Part shown: piece by piece, positions 16,259 through 24,173 of the stretch | Numbering within the stretch: position 1 is the first letter of the stretch | Layout: each line of letters starts with the position of its first letter | From: Candidatus Allofournierella excrementigallinarum | GTDB lineage: Bacteria > Bacillota > Clostridia > Oscillospirales > Ruminococcaceae | DNA length: 64,000 nt | Assembly: GCA_019119025.1 (NCBI GenBank) | Contig: DWXV01000055.1 | Span: 1 to 64,000, forward strand | Reading direction: 5' to 3' | Translations under genes and position numbers: made by a program | The notes under the pieces: model-generated | The model's input: the letters and a program-made list of their open reading frames with translations, nothing else | What the model was told of the DNA's origin: nothing | The model's database searches: none

Positions 16259-16836
16259 CACCCGGCGAGCACCGGCTGCAGCTGGCGGCCCCGCATGGCG
16301 CACTCCAGCGTGTCGCCGATGAGGGCATAGTCGCTTTGCAGGCTGGCGGGCTTTTTCAGCCAGTCGTCCTGGGCGAAGGGCACCAGGTAGAAGTTCTTGC
16401 GGTTGATGAGCCGGGCCAGGTTCTCCATGCTGGCGGCCAGGCCGTCGTTGGTGCTCACCGCCAGCACCAGCGGCTTTGCCCCCCGCAGCATGCTCTTGGC
16501 CCCCAGGGTCACCGGCGTGTCGCTGATGCCGGCGGCCAGCTTTGCCAGGGTGGCCCCGGTGCAGGGGGCGATGACCATCGCGTCCGCCATGTTCTGGGGG
16601 CCCAGGGGCTCCGCGCCCTGCAGCGTCTCGATGGGCTTGCGGCCGGTGACGGCCTCCACCTTTTCCTTCCAGCTTTCCGCCGTGCCGAAGCGGGTGTCCA
16701 GCCCGGCGGCGTTGAAGCTCATCAGCGGCAGCACCTGTGCCCCGCCGCGCACCATCGCCTCCATCGCCCCAAGCGTCTTTTCAAAGGTGCAGAAGCTGCC
16801 GCACATCGCCCACACCACACGCTTTGTCTTTGTCAA
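16258..16836 (-). CDS. dpaB: Dipicolinate synthase subunit B
   Basis: 192 residues of the flavoprotein-like fold family that includes SpoVFB. Visible landmarks are an A-MCGSFCTF start, APCTGATLAKLA and VLAVSTNDGLAAS. With subunit A it makes dipicolinic acid from the lysine-pathway intermediate dihydrodipicolinate in the mother cell, for loading into spores. The start is a TTG at 16836 that overlaps the dpaA stop as TTGA, with GGGGAG about seven bases upstream. Presence of the pair is strong evidence for endospore formation by the host. Confidence 0.94.
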   Translation of the reverse strand: MTKTKRVVWAMCGSFCTFEKTLGAMEAMVRGGAQVLPLMSFNAAGLDTRFGTAESWKEKVEAVTGRKPIETLQGAEPLGPQNMADAMVIAPCTGATLAKLAAGISDTPVTLGAKSMLRGAKPLVLAVSTNDGLAASMENLARLINRKNFYLVPFAQDDWLKKPASLQSDYALIGDTLECAMRGRQLQPVLAG

Positions 16837-17633
16837 ATCCCCTCTCCCCTTTCTTTCAGCATGGCAAGCACGGCCTGCGCCACGAACTGGCCCGCCGTCA
16901 CCGGCGCGCACCGGGCGGGCAGGCTGAGGGCATGGATGGCCCGCACCCCCAGCTCCTTCGCCGCCTCAAAGTCGGTGCCGCCGGGCAGGCTGGCCAGGTC
17001 GATGACCAGCGCGTCCCCCGGCAGCTGTTTCAGCCGCCGCGCGTCCAGCACCGGGGCGGGCACCGTGTTCACCGCCACGTCGGTGGTTTCCAGCAGGCCG
17101 TCCACCGCTTCCATGGGCGCGGCGGCCAGCCCCTGGCTCATGGCCAGCGCCCGCTGGCCGGGGCTGCGGGCCGCCACCGTGACGCGGGCGCCCAGCGCCG
17201 CCAGCCGCACTGCCAGCGCCTGGCCGCACCGCCCGTAGCCCAGCACCAGCACGGCGCTGCCCCAGACGGTGCGCCGCCGGTTCTGTAAAATGAGGCCGAT
17301 GCACCCCTCCGCCGTGGGGACGGCGTTCAGCCGCGCCAGCTCCTCCCGCCCCAGATAGTCCGCAAGTTCGATGCCCGCGGCGGCGGCCGCCGCCTTCGCC
17401 CCGTCGCCCACCCGGCCGCCGAAGGCCGCCGTGCCGGGCCTTGCCTTTGCCAGCAGTTGTTCCAGCGCCGCCCCGTCCGCCGCCAGCGGCATGGGCAGCA
17501 GCACCCAGTTTGCCCGGGGCAGCCCCTCCGGGCCGCACACCTCAAATCCCCTCTCCCCCAGGTAGTCCGCCGCCGCCTTCTGGCGGGCGTCCTCGCCGAT
17601 CACCGCGAACACCCCGGGCCGTTTTTGTTCCAT
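16833..17633 (-). CDS. dpaA: Dipicolinate synthase subunit A
   Basis: 266 residues of the SpoVFA family, related to NAD(P)-binding dehydrogenases. The dinucleotide-binding loop is VLVLGYGRCGQALA in the middle (about residues 150-163), and the C-terminal part keeps the P-G-GTDFEAA and ARCAPVTAGQF segments. The ATG at 17633 is preceded by a strong GAGGGGGGAAGG site. It overlaps dpaB by 4 bp, so both subunits are translated as a coupled pair. In Bacillus the operon is read by sigma-K in the mother cell, and a possible sigma-K promoter is noted upstream. Annotation is firm. Confidence 0.94.
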   Translation of the reverse strand: MEQKRPGVFAVIGEDARQKAAADYLGERGFEVCGPEGLPRANWVLLPMPLAADGAALEQLLAKARPGTAAFGGRVGDGAKAAAAAAGIELADYLGREELARLNAVPTAEGCIGLILQNRRRTVWGSAVLVLGYGRCGQALAVRLAALGARVTVAARSPGQRALAMSQGLAAAPMEAVDGLLETTDVAVNTVPAPVLDARRLKQLPGDALVIDLASLPGGTDFEAAKELGVRAIHALSLPARCAPVTAGQFVAQAVLAMLKERGEGI

Positions 17634-17700
17634 CGCCCTTCCCCCCTCGCACCGGGCGCGGGCATTTGTGCGCCCGGGCCGTTCTTGTGCCGATTTGCCC

Positions 17701-17728
17701 CATGGTATGCGCCGCAAAGCGCAAAAGT
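17701..17728 (-). promoter_or_regulatory. Possible sigma-K promoter of dpaAB
   Basis: Minus strand AC (17727-17728), a 17-bp spacer and CATA-CCA-TG (17701-17709). This resembles the Bacillus sigma-K pattern AC-N16/17-CATAnnnTA except for the last base. It would start transcription about 60 nt before dpaA. Tentative. Confidence 0.35.
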
Positions 17729-17859
17729 GAACGCCGGGCCGGCTTTTCGGCCCCTCTGGCCCCCTTCTGCGCCGGAGGGCAGGATCCCGAAAAAAGGCCC
17801 CGCGCGGGAGCCGAAACGGGCAATTTGCAAAAACAGCGGCATTTTTTGCCTTTTGAGTG

Positions 17860-17888
17860 TTTATTTCGCCGCAAAAAAATTATATAAT
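17860..17888 (+). promoter_or_regulatory. murC promoter
   Basis: A perfect TATAAT (17883-17888) with only a weak -35 match (TTTATT at 17860-17865, 17-bp spacer). The sequence between is A/T-rich. Confidence 0.55.
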
Positions 17889-17963
17889 GGAAAGCAGGAT
17901 AACACTTTTCTCCGGCAACGGGCGAAGCGTGCTTCGCCCCATTACGTTTTTGAGGTGACCCAA

Positions 17964-19337
17964 ATGAGCTACATCGGCGGTTACAACCCCGGGCTTCTCC
18001 GGGGCGTGAAACACCTGCATTTCATCGGCATCGGCGGCAGCGGCATGTATCCGCTGGTGCAGATCCTCAACTCCCGCGGCTACGAGATCAGCGGCAGCGA
18101 CGTGAACGAAGGCTCCATCATCGACGCGGAGCGCGCCCTGGGCATCACCGTGTACATGGGCCACGACCCGCAGAACGTGGTCGGGGCGGACATGGTGATC
18201 TACTCGGCGGCCATCCATGACGACAACCCTGAGCTGCAGGAGGCGGACGCCCGGGGCATCCCCACCCTGGAGCGCAGCGTGCTGCTGGGCTATGTGAGCC
18301 GGCTGTACCCCCACAGCGTGTGCGTGGCGGGCACCCACGGCAAGACCACCACCACCTGCATGATCACCACCATGCTGGAACTGGCGGGCCGGGACCCCGC
18401 GGCGGTAATCGGCGGCAAGCTGCCCCTCATCGGCGGCTACGGCAAGGCCGGCACCGGCAGCTGCATCGTGGTGGAGGCCTGCGAGTATGCCGAGACCTTT
18501 TTGCGGCTGACGCCCCACATCGCGGTGCTGTTGAACATCGACAACGACCATCTGGACTACTACGGCACCATGGGCCAGCTGAAGCTGGCCTTCAAGAAGT
18601 TCGCGCTGATGGCCACCAACACCATCGTGGCCAACGCCGACGACGAGGGCGTCATCCAGGTCATCAACAGCATCGACCGCAGCGTGCGCACCTTCGGCAT
18701 CCAGAAATCAGCGGACTACCAGGCGGTGAATATCCGGGAGTATAAGCCCGGCTTCTATGAGTTTGACGTGCTGGAGTGGGAAAACTACTACGCCCACCTG
18801 TGCCTTTCCACCCCGGGCTACCACAACATCTACAACGCGCTGGCCATGGTCAGCTGCGCCCGCGTGCTGGGCCTGGAGGCCGGCGCCTCCGAGGCGGCGG
18901 CCCGCAGCTTCTCGGGGGCCGGGCGGCGGTTCGAGGTGCTGGGCGAGGTGAACGGCGTGACCATCGTGGACGACTACGCCCATCATCCCACCGAAGTGGC
19001 CGCCACCCTGGCCACCGCCAAGGAGCTGGGCTTCAAGCGTGTGTGGGCGGTGGACCAGCCCTTCACCTACAGCCGCACCCGGGCCCTGCTGCACGAGTTC
19101 GCCGAGGCGCTCAGCGCCGCCGACCGGGTGGTGCTGACCCCCATCATGGGCAGCCGCGAGGTGGACGACGGCAGCGTGAAGAGCGAAGACCTGGCGGCGC
19201 TGATCCCCGGCTGCGTGACGGTGGCGGGCCTCGAGGAGGCCGCCGGCTACATCAAGGCCAACGCCCAGCCGGGCGACCTGGTGCTGACGCTGGGCTGCGG
19301 CGACGTTTACAAAGCCGCCCGCATGATGCTGCAATAA
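17964..19337 (+). CDS. murC: UDP-N-acetylmuramate--L-alanine ligase
   Basis: 457 residues, the first amino-acid-adding Mur ligase of peptidoglycan synthesis, acting in the cytoplasm. The N-terminal UDP-MurNAc domain has F-IGIGGSGM-PL and SGSDVNEG. The ATP-binding loop is GTHGKTTTT (about residue 120). The C-terminal domain carries VDDYAHHPTE and G-GDVYK. The ATG at 17964 follows GAGGTGA; the longer upstream frame has no site and covers the promoter. It is transcribed alone, with its own promoter and a strong terminator, and stands beside dpaAB and near acpS-ndoA rather than in a dcw cluster. Confidence 0.97.
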   Translation: MSYIGGYNPGLLRGVKHLHFIGIGGSGMYPLVQILNSRGYEISGSDVNEGSIIDAERALGITVYMGHDPQNVVGADMVIYSAAIHDDNPELQEADARGIPTLERSVLLGYVSRLYPHSVCVAGTHGKTTTTCMITTMLELAGRDPAAVIGGKLPLIGGYGKAGTGSCIVVEACEYAETFLRLTPHIAVLLNIDNDHLDYYGTMGQLKLAFKKFALMATNTIVANADDEGVIQVINSIDRSVRTFGIQKSADYQAVNIREYKPGFYEFDVLEWENYYAHLCLSTPGYHNIYNALAMVSCARVLGLEAGASEAAARSFSGAGRRFEVLGEVNGVTIVDDYAHHPTEVAATLATAKELGFKRVWAVDQPFTYSRTRALLHEFAEALSAADRVVLTPIMGSREVDDGSVKSEDLAALIPGCVTVAGLEEAAGYIKANAQPGDLVLTLGCGDVYKAARMMLQ

Positions 19338-19380
19338 AAAAAAGACCCGCCGGGCAGGCCGCCCGGCGGGTCTTTTTTGT
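19338..19380. terminator. Bidirectional terminator murC/ndoA
   Basis: A 12-bp perfect GC-rich stem (19344-19355 with 19361-19372) is flanked by A-rich and T-rich runs on both sides, so it serves the convergent murC and ndoA transcripts. Confidence 0.92.
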
Positions 19381-19384
19381 TTTT

Positions 19385-19735
19385 TCAGGTGGTGCGCAGG
19401 CCCACGCTGATGCCCAGCGCCTGGTCCACCTTCTGCTGGGCATCCGGCGGCAGCGCGCCGGTCTTTTCCCGCAGGCGGCGCTTGTCCAGCGTGCGGATCT
19501 GCTCCAGCAAAACGATGGAATCCCGCGTCAGGCCGCAGGTGGACGCTGGCAGCGGGATGTGGGTGGGCAGGCGGGTCTTGTCCTGCTTGGAGGTGATGGC
19601 CGCGGCGATCACCGTGGGGCTGTGGCGGTTGCCCACGTCGTTCTGCAAAATGAGCACCGGGCGCACGCCCCCCTGCTCCGAGCCCACCACCGGGCTGAGG
19701 TCTGCGTAAAACACTTCGCCTCTGTGTACTTCCAT
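19385..19735 (-). CDS. ndoA: Endoribonuclease toxin NdoA/MazF family
   Basis: 116 residues closely following the Bacillus EndoA pattern: V-RGEVFYADLSPVVGSEQGG start, RPVLILQND, the AAITS active-site threonine region and LLEQIRTLDKRRL. It cuts mRNA at short sequence motifs and is normally held in check by a small ribbon-helix-helix antitoxin made from the gene just upstream. Here the upstream neighbour is acpS, with only 107 bp between them, too little for an antitoxin gene. A GGAGGGTAG site precedes the ATG. The canonical Firmicutes order acpS-...-alr-ndoAI-ndoA appears reduced to acpS-ndoA. Confidence 0.93.
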   Translation of the reverse strand: MEVHRGEVFYADLSPVVGSEQGGVRPVLILQNDVGNRHSPTVIAAAITSKQDKTRLPTHIPLPASTCGLTRDSIVLLEQIRTLDKRRLREKTGALPPDAQQKVDQALGISVGLRTT

Positions 19736-19842
19736 GTAACTCTACCCTCCGATGTCGGCCGCCTCACAAAGGCGGCGATGGCTGCCCCCGCCTTGTTGCG
19801 CGGGGCCTCGGTGGTAGTATGCCCGGCACGGCCGGGGTTTAA

Positions 19843-20217
19843 TCAGCCCTTTTCCAGCACGGCGAAGGCGGCGGCAAGGCCCCCCTCGTGGCTCAAAGAA
19901 AGGCTGGCGTGCAGCCCGTTTTCGGCCATGTGGGCCGCCGCCGCGCCTTTCAGCGCGTAGCAGGGCGCGCCGCTTTCGGCCCGCAGCGCCTGGATGTCCG
20001 CCAGCGCAAAGCCGCCCAGCCCTTTGCCGCAGGCCTTCAAAAAAGCCTCCTTGGCGGCAAAGTTCGCCGCCGCGCTGGCCGCCCGCCGGGCCGGGGGCAG
20101 CTTTTCCAGGAAGGCCCGCTCCTCCTCGCCGAACACCCGCTGCCAAAAAGCCTCGCTGCCAAGGCTTTTTTCCATCCGTTCGATGCGCACCATGTCCACG
20201 CCCACGCCGAAGATCAT
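19843..20217 (-). CDS. acpS: Holo-[acyl-carrier-protein] synthase
   Basis: 124 residues. It transfers 4'-phosphopantetheine from CoA to acyl carrier protein. Motifs are GVGVDMVRIERM at the start with the metal-binding Asp, FAAKEAFLKACG-G with the catalytic Glu and Lys, and the C-terminal SLSHEGG-AAAF. It is expressed from its own promoter and followed by ndoA, the typical Firmicutes association. GGGGG lies eight bases before the ATG. Confidence 0.96.
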   Translation of the reverse strand: MIFGVGVDMVRIERMEKSLGSEAFWQRVFGEEERAFLEKLPPARRAASAAANFAAKEAFLKACGKGLGGFALADIQALRAESGAPCYALKGAAAAHMAENGLHASLSLSHEGGLAAAFAVLEKG

Positions 20218-20239
20218 CCTCTTTGCCCCCTTTTTTATT

Positions 20240-20268
20240 ATTAGAACATATTTTCACCCGGGACGCAA
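20240..20268 (-). promoter_or_regulatory. acpS promoter
   Basis: Minus strand TTGCGT (20263-20268), a 17-bp spacer and TCTAAT (20240-20245). It overlaps closely with the divergent lipoprotein promoter, so the two may compete. Confidence 0.7.
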
Positions 20269-20277
20269 TCGCCATCC

Positions 20278-20307
20278 TTGCTCTGCCGCGCAAACCCGTG
20301 ATACAAT
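20278..20307 (+). promoter_or_regulatory. Promoter of the zinc-finger lipoprotein gene
   Basis: TTGCTC (20278-20283), an 18-bp spacer and TACAAT (20302-20307). The start codon follows after about 30 bp. Confidence 0.7.
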
Positions 20308-20339
20308 AAAACACAGACCAGCACAAAGGAGGAATTTTG

Positions 20340-21209
20340 ATGTTCTCCCGCCGAACTTTGCTCACGCTTTCCCTCGCCGCTCTGCTGGCGCTGGCCGTCG
20401 GCTGCAGCGCGCCTCCGATGACCGCTCCGCTGCCCCCTTCCCCGGAGGCTCCGGCGGCGCAGCCAAGCAGTGCTGCGCTGAGTCTCGCTGTTCCCACCCC
20501 TGCGCCGACGCCCGAACCGACGCCGACGCCCGAGCCGACGCCTGCCCCCACCCCGACCCCGGTGCCGCCGGACAGCGCCCTGCTGCCCGATCTTGCCCTG
20601 TTTTTGGGCCGGGAGCCGGACAGAGAGCAGACCCGGCGGGATGGGCTGTATCTGGAATTCAATAAGATCCCGCTGGAGCAGGCTCAGCTGGCCTTTGCGG
20701 AATTTTCGGAGCTTTTGCAAGAGGACCGCTACCAGCTGGAAGTGACGGAGACCTTCGTGGGTGACCGCAGCGACGCCACCTATTCGGACAGCTTCTTCTT
20801 CAATTACACCGGCACGAACCCGGATGTTACCCAGGTGTACAACTCCTCCCGGACCCGCTGGTATAACGTGCACCTTTTCAACGTCAGCTACACCAAGACG
20901 GGCACCGCTTCCCTTTGCGTCCACTACAGCAGCGCCTTCACGCTGGAGGACCCGGGCGTATACACCACCGCCGACATCCCCGGCGCGGCGCCGGGCTCCG
21001 GCGGCGGCAGCGGGGGCGGCAGCGCCGATTCCCGCGACCCCAACATCCCGGAATTCGCCCGGCTGGACTGCCTGACCTGCGGCGGCTCGGGCGACTGCAA
21101 CCGCTGCGGCGGCTACGGCTACACCTACAACGACGACATCAAATCCAGTTGCAGAAGCTGCCACGGCTCGGGCGACTGCTCCGCCTGCGGCGGTTCCGGC
21201 AAACGATGA
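20340..21209 (+). CDS. Lipoprotein with four CxxCxGxG (DnaJ-type) modules
   Basis: 289 residues, family not recognised. A signal peptide ends in A-V-G-C (lipidated Cys at about 22). A Pro/Thr-rich repeat linker (about 52-78) follows, then a mostly beta-like middle domain (about 80-220) with many Tyr and Ser, a Gly/Ser linker, and a C-terminal cysteine-rich tail. The tail holds four modules, CLTCGGSG, CNRCGGYG, CRSCHGSG and CSACGGSG, in two close pairs. The DnaJ zinc-finger domain also has four such repeats, but here no J-domain is present and the protein is predicted to be outside the membrane. AAAGGAGG precedes the ATG. It may bind zinc or act in surface redox or chaperone work; this is inference only. 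Confidence 0.8.
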   Translation: MFSRRTLLTLSLAALLALAVGCSAPPMTAPLPPSPEAPAAQPSSAALSLAVPTPAPTPEPTPTPEPTPAPTPTPVPPDSALLPDLALFLGREPDREQTRRDGLYLEFNKIPLEQAQLAFAEFSELLQEDRYQLEVTETFVGDRSDATYSDSFFFNYTGTNPDVTQVYNSSRTRWYNVHLFNVSYTKTGTASLCVHYSSAFTLEDPGVYTTADIPGAAPGSGGGSGGGSADSRDPNIPEFARLDCLTCGGSGDCNRCGGYGYTYNDDIKSSCRSCHGSGDCSACGGSGKR

Positions 21210-21252
21210 GCCTCCCGGCGAAAGCAGTTTGGACCTTTTGCCGCCGCGGCGC

Positions 21253-21281
21253 TTGCAAAAAGGCTTCGGGTGTGCTATGAT
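21253..21281 (+). promoter_or_regulatory. Promoter of the T-box operon
   Basis: TTGCAA (21253-21258), a 17-bp spacer and TATGAT (21276-21281) with TGC just before it (extended -10). Start expected near 21288, at the head of the T-box leader. Confidence 0.85.
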
Positions 21282-21287
21282 TGGCTC

Positions 21288-21550
21288 TGTAAACGCGCTG
21301 ACGAAGGAAAGTAGCGCCGTTTTCCCGGCACAGAGAGGGGCCCCCCGGCTGCAAGGGCCCTGCGGCGGAAACGGAGGTGAAGTTCCCTTCCGAGCGGCTT
21401 TGCTGAACCCTCAGGGCAGTAGGCAGAGACGGGCTTCTCCCCCGTTACCGGGAGTTTGAGTGTTTGCTCAACGAGCAAAAAACCGGGTGGTACCGCGGAG
21501 CGTTTGACCGGCTTCGTCCCTGTGAAAACACGGGGGCGGGGCCGTTTTTT
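21288..21550 (+). promoter_or_regulatory. T-box leader, phenylalanine-specific
   Basis: About 260 nt with T-box landmarks in order: GACGAAGGAAAGTAG at the head of Stem I, AGAGAG, a specifier region with TTC (21383-21385), CTGAACCC, a GTAGGC-type segment with GACGGG...CCCGTTAC, and the conserved GGGTGGTACCGCGG (21485-21498) followed by CTTCGTCCC. The TTC specifier is a Phe codon, and the UGGU of the T-box bulge would pair with ACCA of tRNA-Phe. Uncharged tRNA-Phe should stabilise the antiterminator and switch on the genes downstream. pheS-pheT lies about 1.6 kb further on. Confidence 0.93.
21510..21550 (+). terminator. T-box terminator
   Basis: A 15-bp stem including G-U pairs (21510-21524 with 21529-21543) around AAAA, followed by G-T6. 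Its 5' arm contains the CTTCGTCCC segment that pairs with the T-box sequence in the alternative antiterminator. Confidence 0.9.
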
Positions 21551-21576
21551 CTGCCCCGGAAGGAGGAAGCACTGCA

Positions 21577-23076
21577 ATGGTAACATCCCGCAAACAGCGG
21601 CTTTTCGCCGCCCTGTGGTGCCTTTTGTGCGCCGCGGCGGCGCTGGCTGTCTGCTCCCGCTCGTCGCCCCTTTACCCCACCAACGACTGGGTCGACGCCA
21701 ACATCTATTTCACCATCGGCCGGGGCATGCTGGAGGGGCTGGTGCCCTACCGGGACCTTTTGGACCACAAGGGCCCGCTGCTCTACTTCCTCCACGCCGC
21801 GGCGGCGCTGGTGAGCGATTCCGGCTTCTTCAGCGTCTGGCTGTGGGAGGTGGCGGCGGGGGCGGCCTTTTTGTGGTTCAGCCTGCAAAGCGTGGCCCTC
21901 TTCTGCCCGCCGGGCCTCAGCCTTCTGACGGCGCCCCTGCTGGCGGGGGCGGTCTATTCCAGCCCCGCTTTCGCCCAGGGCGACAGCGCCGAGGAGCTGT
22001 GCCTGCCGTTGCTGGCCTTTTCCCTGTGGTGCCTGCTGCGGGCCTTCAGGGCGCAGGGCGCGGCGCGGCCCGGGCTCTGGCTGGTGTTCGCGAACGGCCT
22101 TGCGGCGGGGGCGGTGTTCTGGGTGAAATACACCCTGCTGGGGCTGCACTTCGCCTGGATGGCCTGCCTCGCCTTGTGGCTGTGGCTGGGGGAGAAGTCC
22201 TTTTCCGCCGCCCTCAAAGCCTGCGGGGCCTTCCTCGGCGGCATGGCGGCGGTGAGCGTGCCGGTGCTGGCGTATTTTGCCTTCCACGGCAGCCTGGGCG
22301 ATCTGTTCGCCACCTATTTTGTCACCAACTTCACCTCCTATTCCGACGCGCCCTCCAGCTGGACCGTTCCCTTTTACAACATGGCGGTGAGCGGGCTTTC
22401 CACCCTCGTTTCCAACCCGGTGTGGATGGGCCTCGCCCTTTTGGGCGGCGTGTGGTTCGTCTTCGCGCCCCGGCTGCTCAGCGGCGCCGGGCGGGCCGCT
22501 CTCGCGGCGATGGCCTTTTTCACCGCCTTCTTCATCTGGTGCGGCTCCATGGGCTGGCCCTACTACGGGCTGCCCCTGGCGGTGTTCGCCCCTCTGGGCT
22601 TTGTGCCTCTTCTCAGTCTTTTGCGGCGGCTGCCCCTGCGCTTTGAGGCCCCGCGGCTCGTCGCCGCCGGGTGCGCGGCGTGCTTTGCCGCCTCGCTGGC
22701 GCTGGAGGCGCTGGCAAGCCCCAACGTGAGCTTCATGGCCCTCAAAAAAGAGGACCTGGTGCAGACGAAGTTTGCCGCCATCATAAAGGCCGAGGGCGGC
22801 GAGAGCCTTTTGAACTACGGCTTTCTGGACGGAGGATTTTATCTTTCCAGCGGCATTTTGCCCTCCTGCCGGTTCTTCTGCCGCACGAACCTTTCCAACT
22901 GGGAAGAGCTGGAACAGCCGGTGCGGCAGATGGTGGCCGAAAACGCCTTCGACTTCATCGTCACCCGGGAGGAAGGCCCCCTCTACGAGATGGAGGGCTA
23001 CGAACTGGTGTGCACCGGGTACCAGGAGTACGACGGCGTTTTGCAGCCTTACAGCCTGTTCCGCGCAAAGGGCTGA
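21577..23076 (+). CDS. GT-C-like multi-pass membrane glycosyltransferase
   Basis: 499 residues with about ten to eleven membrane helices and a polar C-terminal domain (about 390-499). The first outer loop contains N-D-WVDANIY followed by D-HKGPLLYF, the acidic pattern of ArnT/GT39-like enzymes that use polyprenyl-phosphate sugars outside the membrane. The specific family and acceptor are unknown. GGAAGGAGG precedes the ATG. It is the first gene after the Phe T-box terminator, and only 54 bp without a visible promoter or terminator separate it from pheS. It therefore seems to be expressed as part of the phenylalanyl-tRNA synthetase operon, an unexpected place for a glycan enzyme. Confidence 0.78.
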   Translation: MVTSRKQRLFAALWCLLCAAAALAVCSRSSPLYPTNDWVDANIYFTIGRGMLEGLVPYRDLLDHKGPLLYFLHAAAALVSDSGFFSVWLWEVAAGAAFLWFSLQSVALFCPPGLSLLTAPLLAGAVYSSPAFAQGDSAEELCLPLLAFSLWCLLRAFRAQGAARPGLWLVFANGLAAGAVFWVKYTLLGLHFAWMACLALWLWLGEKSFSAALKACGAFLGGMAAVSVPVLAYFAFHGSLGDLFATYFVTNFTSYSDAPSSWTVPFYNMAVSGLSTLVSNPVWMGLALLGGVWFVFAPRLLSGAGRAALAAMAFFTAFFIWCGSMGWPYYGLPLAVFAPLGFVPLLSLLRRLPLRFEAPRLVAAGCAACFAASLALEALASPNVSFMALKKEDLVQTKFAAIIKAEGGESLLNYGFLDGGFYLSSGILPSCRFFCRTNLSNWEELEQPVRQMVAENAFDFIVTREEGPLYEMEGYELVCTGYQEYDGVLQPYSLFRAKG

Positions 23077-23130
23077 GCCCTTTCGCGGTGGCCATAGACA
23101 CAACAAACTTTCCGAGAGGAGATAGGATTT

Positions 23131-24153
23131 ATGAAAGAGGCATTGGAACAGATCCGCCGGCAGGCGGACCAGCTGATCGCCGCCGCCGGCAGTGAGAAGG
23201 CGGTGGACGAGCTGCGGGTGCGCTTTCTGGGCAAGAAAGGCGAGCTCACCGGCATTTTGAAGCAGATGGGCAGGCTTTCCGCCGAGGAGCGCCCGGTGGT
23301 GGGCGCGCTGGCCAACCAGGTGCGTGAGGAGATCGACGAGCGCATCCGCGCCCGCATGAAGGAGCTGGCGGACGCCGCCCTCGCCGCCCGCCTTGCCGGC
23401 GAGACCATCGACGTGACCCTGCCGGGCAGGCGCCCGGAGCAGGGCGGCCTGCACCCCTTCCACCTGGTGCTGAACGATTTCAAGGACATCTTCCTGGGCA
23501 TGGGCTTTGACGTGGTGGACGGCCCCGAGGTGGAGCTGGACCACTACAACTTCGAGATGCTCACCATCCCCAAGACCCACCCCGCCCGCGACACCCAGGA
23601 CACCTTCTACATCACCGAGAACATCCTGCTGCGCACCCAGACCAGCGGCATGCAGATCCGCACCATGGAAAAGCGCAAGCCCCCCATCCGCATCATCGCC
23701 CCCGGGCGGGTGTACCGCTCCGACGCGGTGGACGCCACCCACAGCCCCATCTTCCACCAGATCGAGGGCCTTGTGGTGGACGAGGGCATCACCTTCAGCG
23801 ATTTGAAGGGCACGCTGGAGGTGTTCATCAAAAAGCTCTACGGCCCCGACACCAAGGTGCGGTTCCGCCCCCATCATTTCCCCTACACTGAGCCCAGCGC
23901 CGAGATGGACATGAACTGCTTCAAGTGCGGCGGCAAGGGCTGTTCCATGTGCAAGGGCGAGGGCTGGATCGAGATCCTGGGCTGCGGCATGGTGCACCCC
24001 AAGGTGCTGGAAAACTGCGGCATCGACTCGGAGAAATACACCGGCTACGCCTTCGGCATCGGCCTGGAGCGGGTGGTCATGATGCGCTACGGCATCGACG
24101 ACATGCGCCTTCTGTACGAAAACGACCTGCGCTTCTTAAAGCAGTTTAACTGA
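23131..24153 (+). CDS. pheS: Phenylalanyl-tRNA synthetase alpha subunit
   Basis: 340 residues, the catalytic subunit of the alpha2-beta2 enzyme that charges tRNA-Phe. The N-terminal coiled-coil arm (about 1-90) precedes the class II core, which has motif 1/2 landmarks (D-F-D...HPARD-QDTFY, R[25 protein letters not shown]) and motif 3 ([16 protein letters not shown]). [15 protein letters not shown]-type cysteine cluster before motif 3 is common in Firmicutes PheS. AGAGGAGAT precedes the ATG. It lies 54 bp after the membrane glycosyltransferase and 20 bp before pheT, under the Phe T-box. Confidence 0.97.
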   Translation: MKEALEQIRRQADQLIAAAGSEKAVDELRVRFLGKKGELTGILKQMGRLSAEERPVVGALANQVREEIDERIRARMKELADAALAARLAGETIDVTLPGRRPEQGGLHPFHLVLNDFKDIFLGMGFDVVDGPEVELDHYNFEMLTIPKTHPARDTQDTFYITENILLRTQTSGMQIRTMEKRKPPIRIIAPGRVYRSDAVDATHSPIFHQIEGLVVDEGITFSDLKGTLEVFIKKLYGPDTKVRFRPHHFPYTEPSAEMDMNCFKCGGKGCSMCKGEGWIEILGCGMVHPKVLENCGIDSEKYTGYAFGIGLERVVMMRYGIDDMRLLYENDLRFLKQFN

Positions 24154-24173
24154 GGACAAGGGGGACGACATCA

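Larger units (their letters stand above)
17634..17963. other. 330-bp divergent intergenic region dpaA/murC
   Basis: No open frame with a ribosome site is present. It holds several GC-rich inverted repeats (for example around 17655-17680 and 17740-17765), a possible sporulation promoter for dpaA, the murC promoter and an approximately 75-nt murC leader. I see no match to tRNA, SRP RNA or 6S RNA. Confidence 0.6.

Noticed and set aside
17634-17963. Possible small RNA gene (6S or SRP RNA) in the dpaA/murC gap
   Set aside because: Hairpins are present, but none of the conserved features of these RNAs could be recognised.
20520-20560. Tandem repeat-like CCGACGCC units
   Set aside because: It encodes the Pro/Thr linker of the lipoprotein; in frame and explained by coding, not a mobile or CRISPR repeat.
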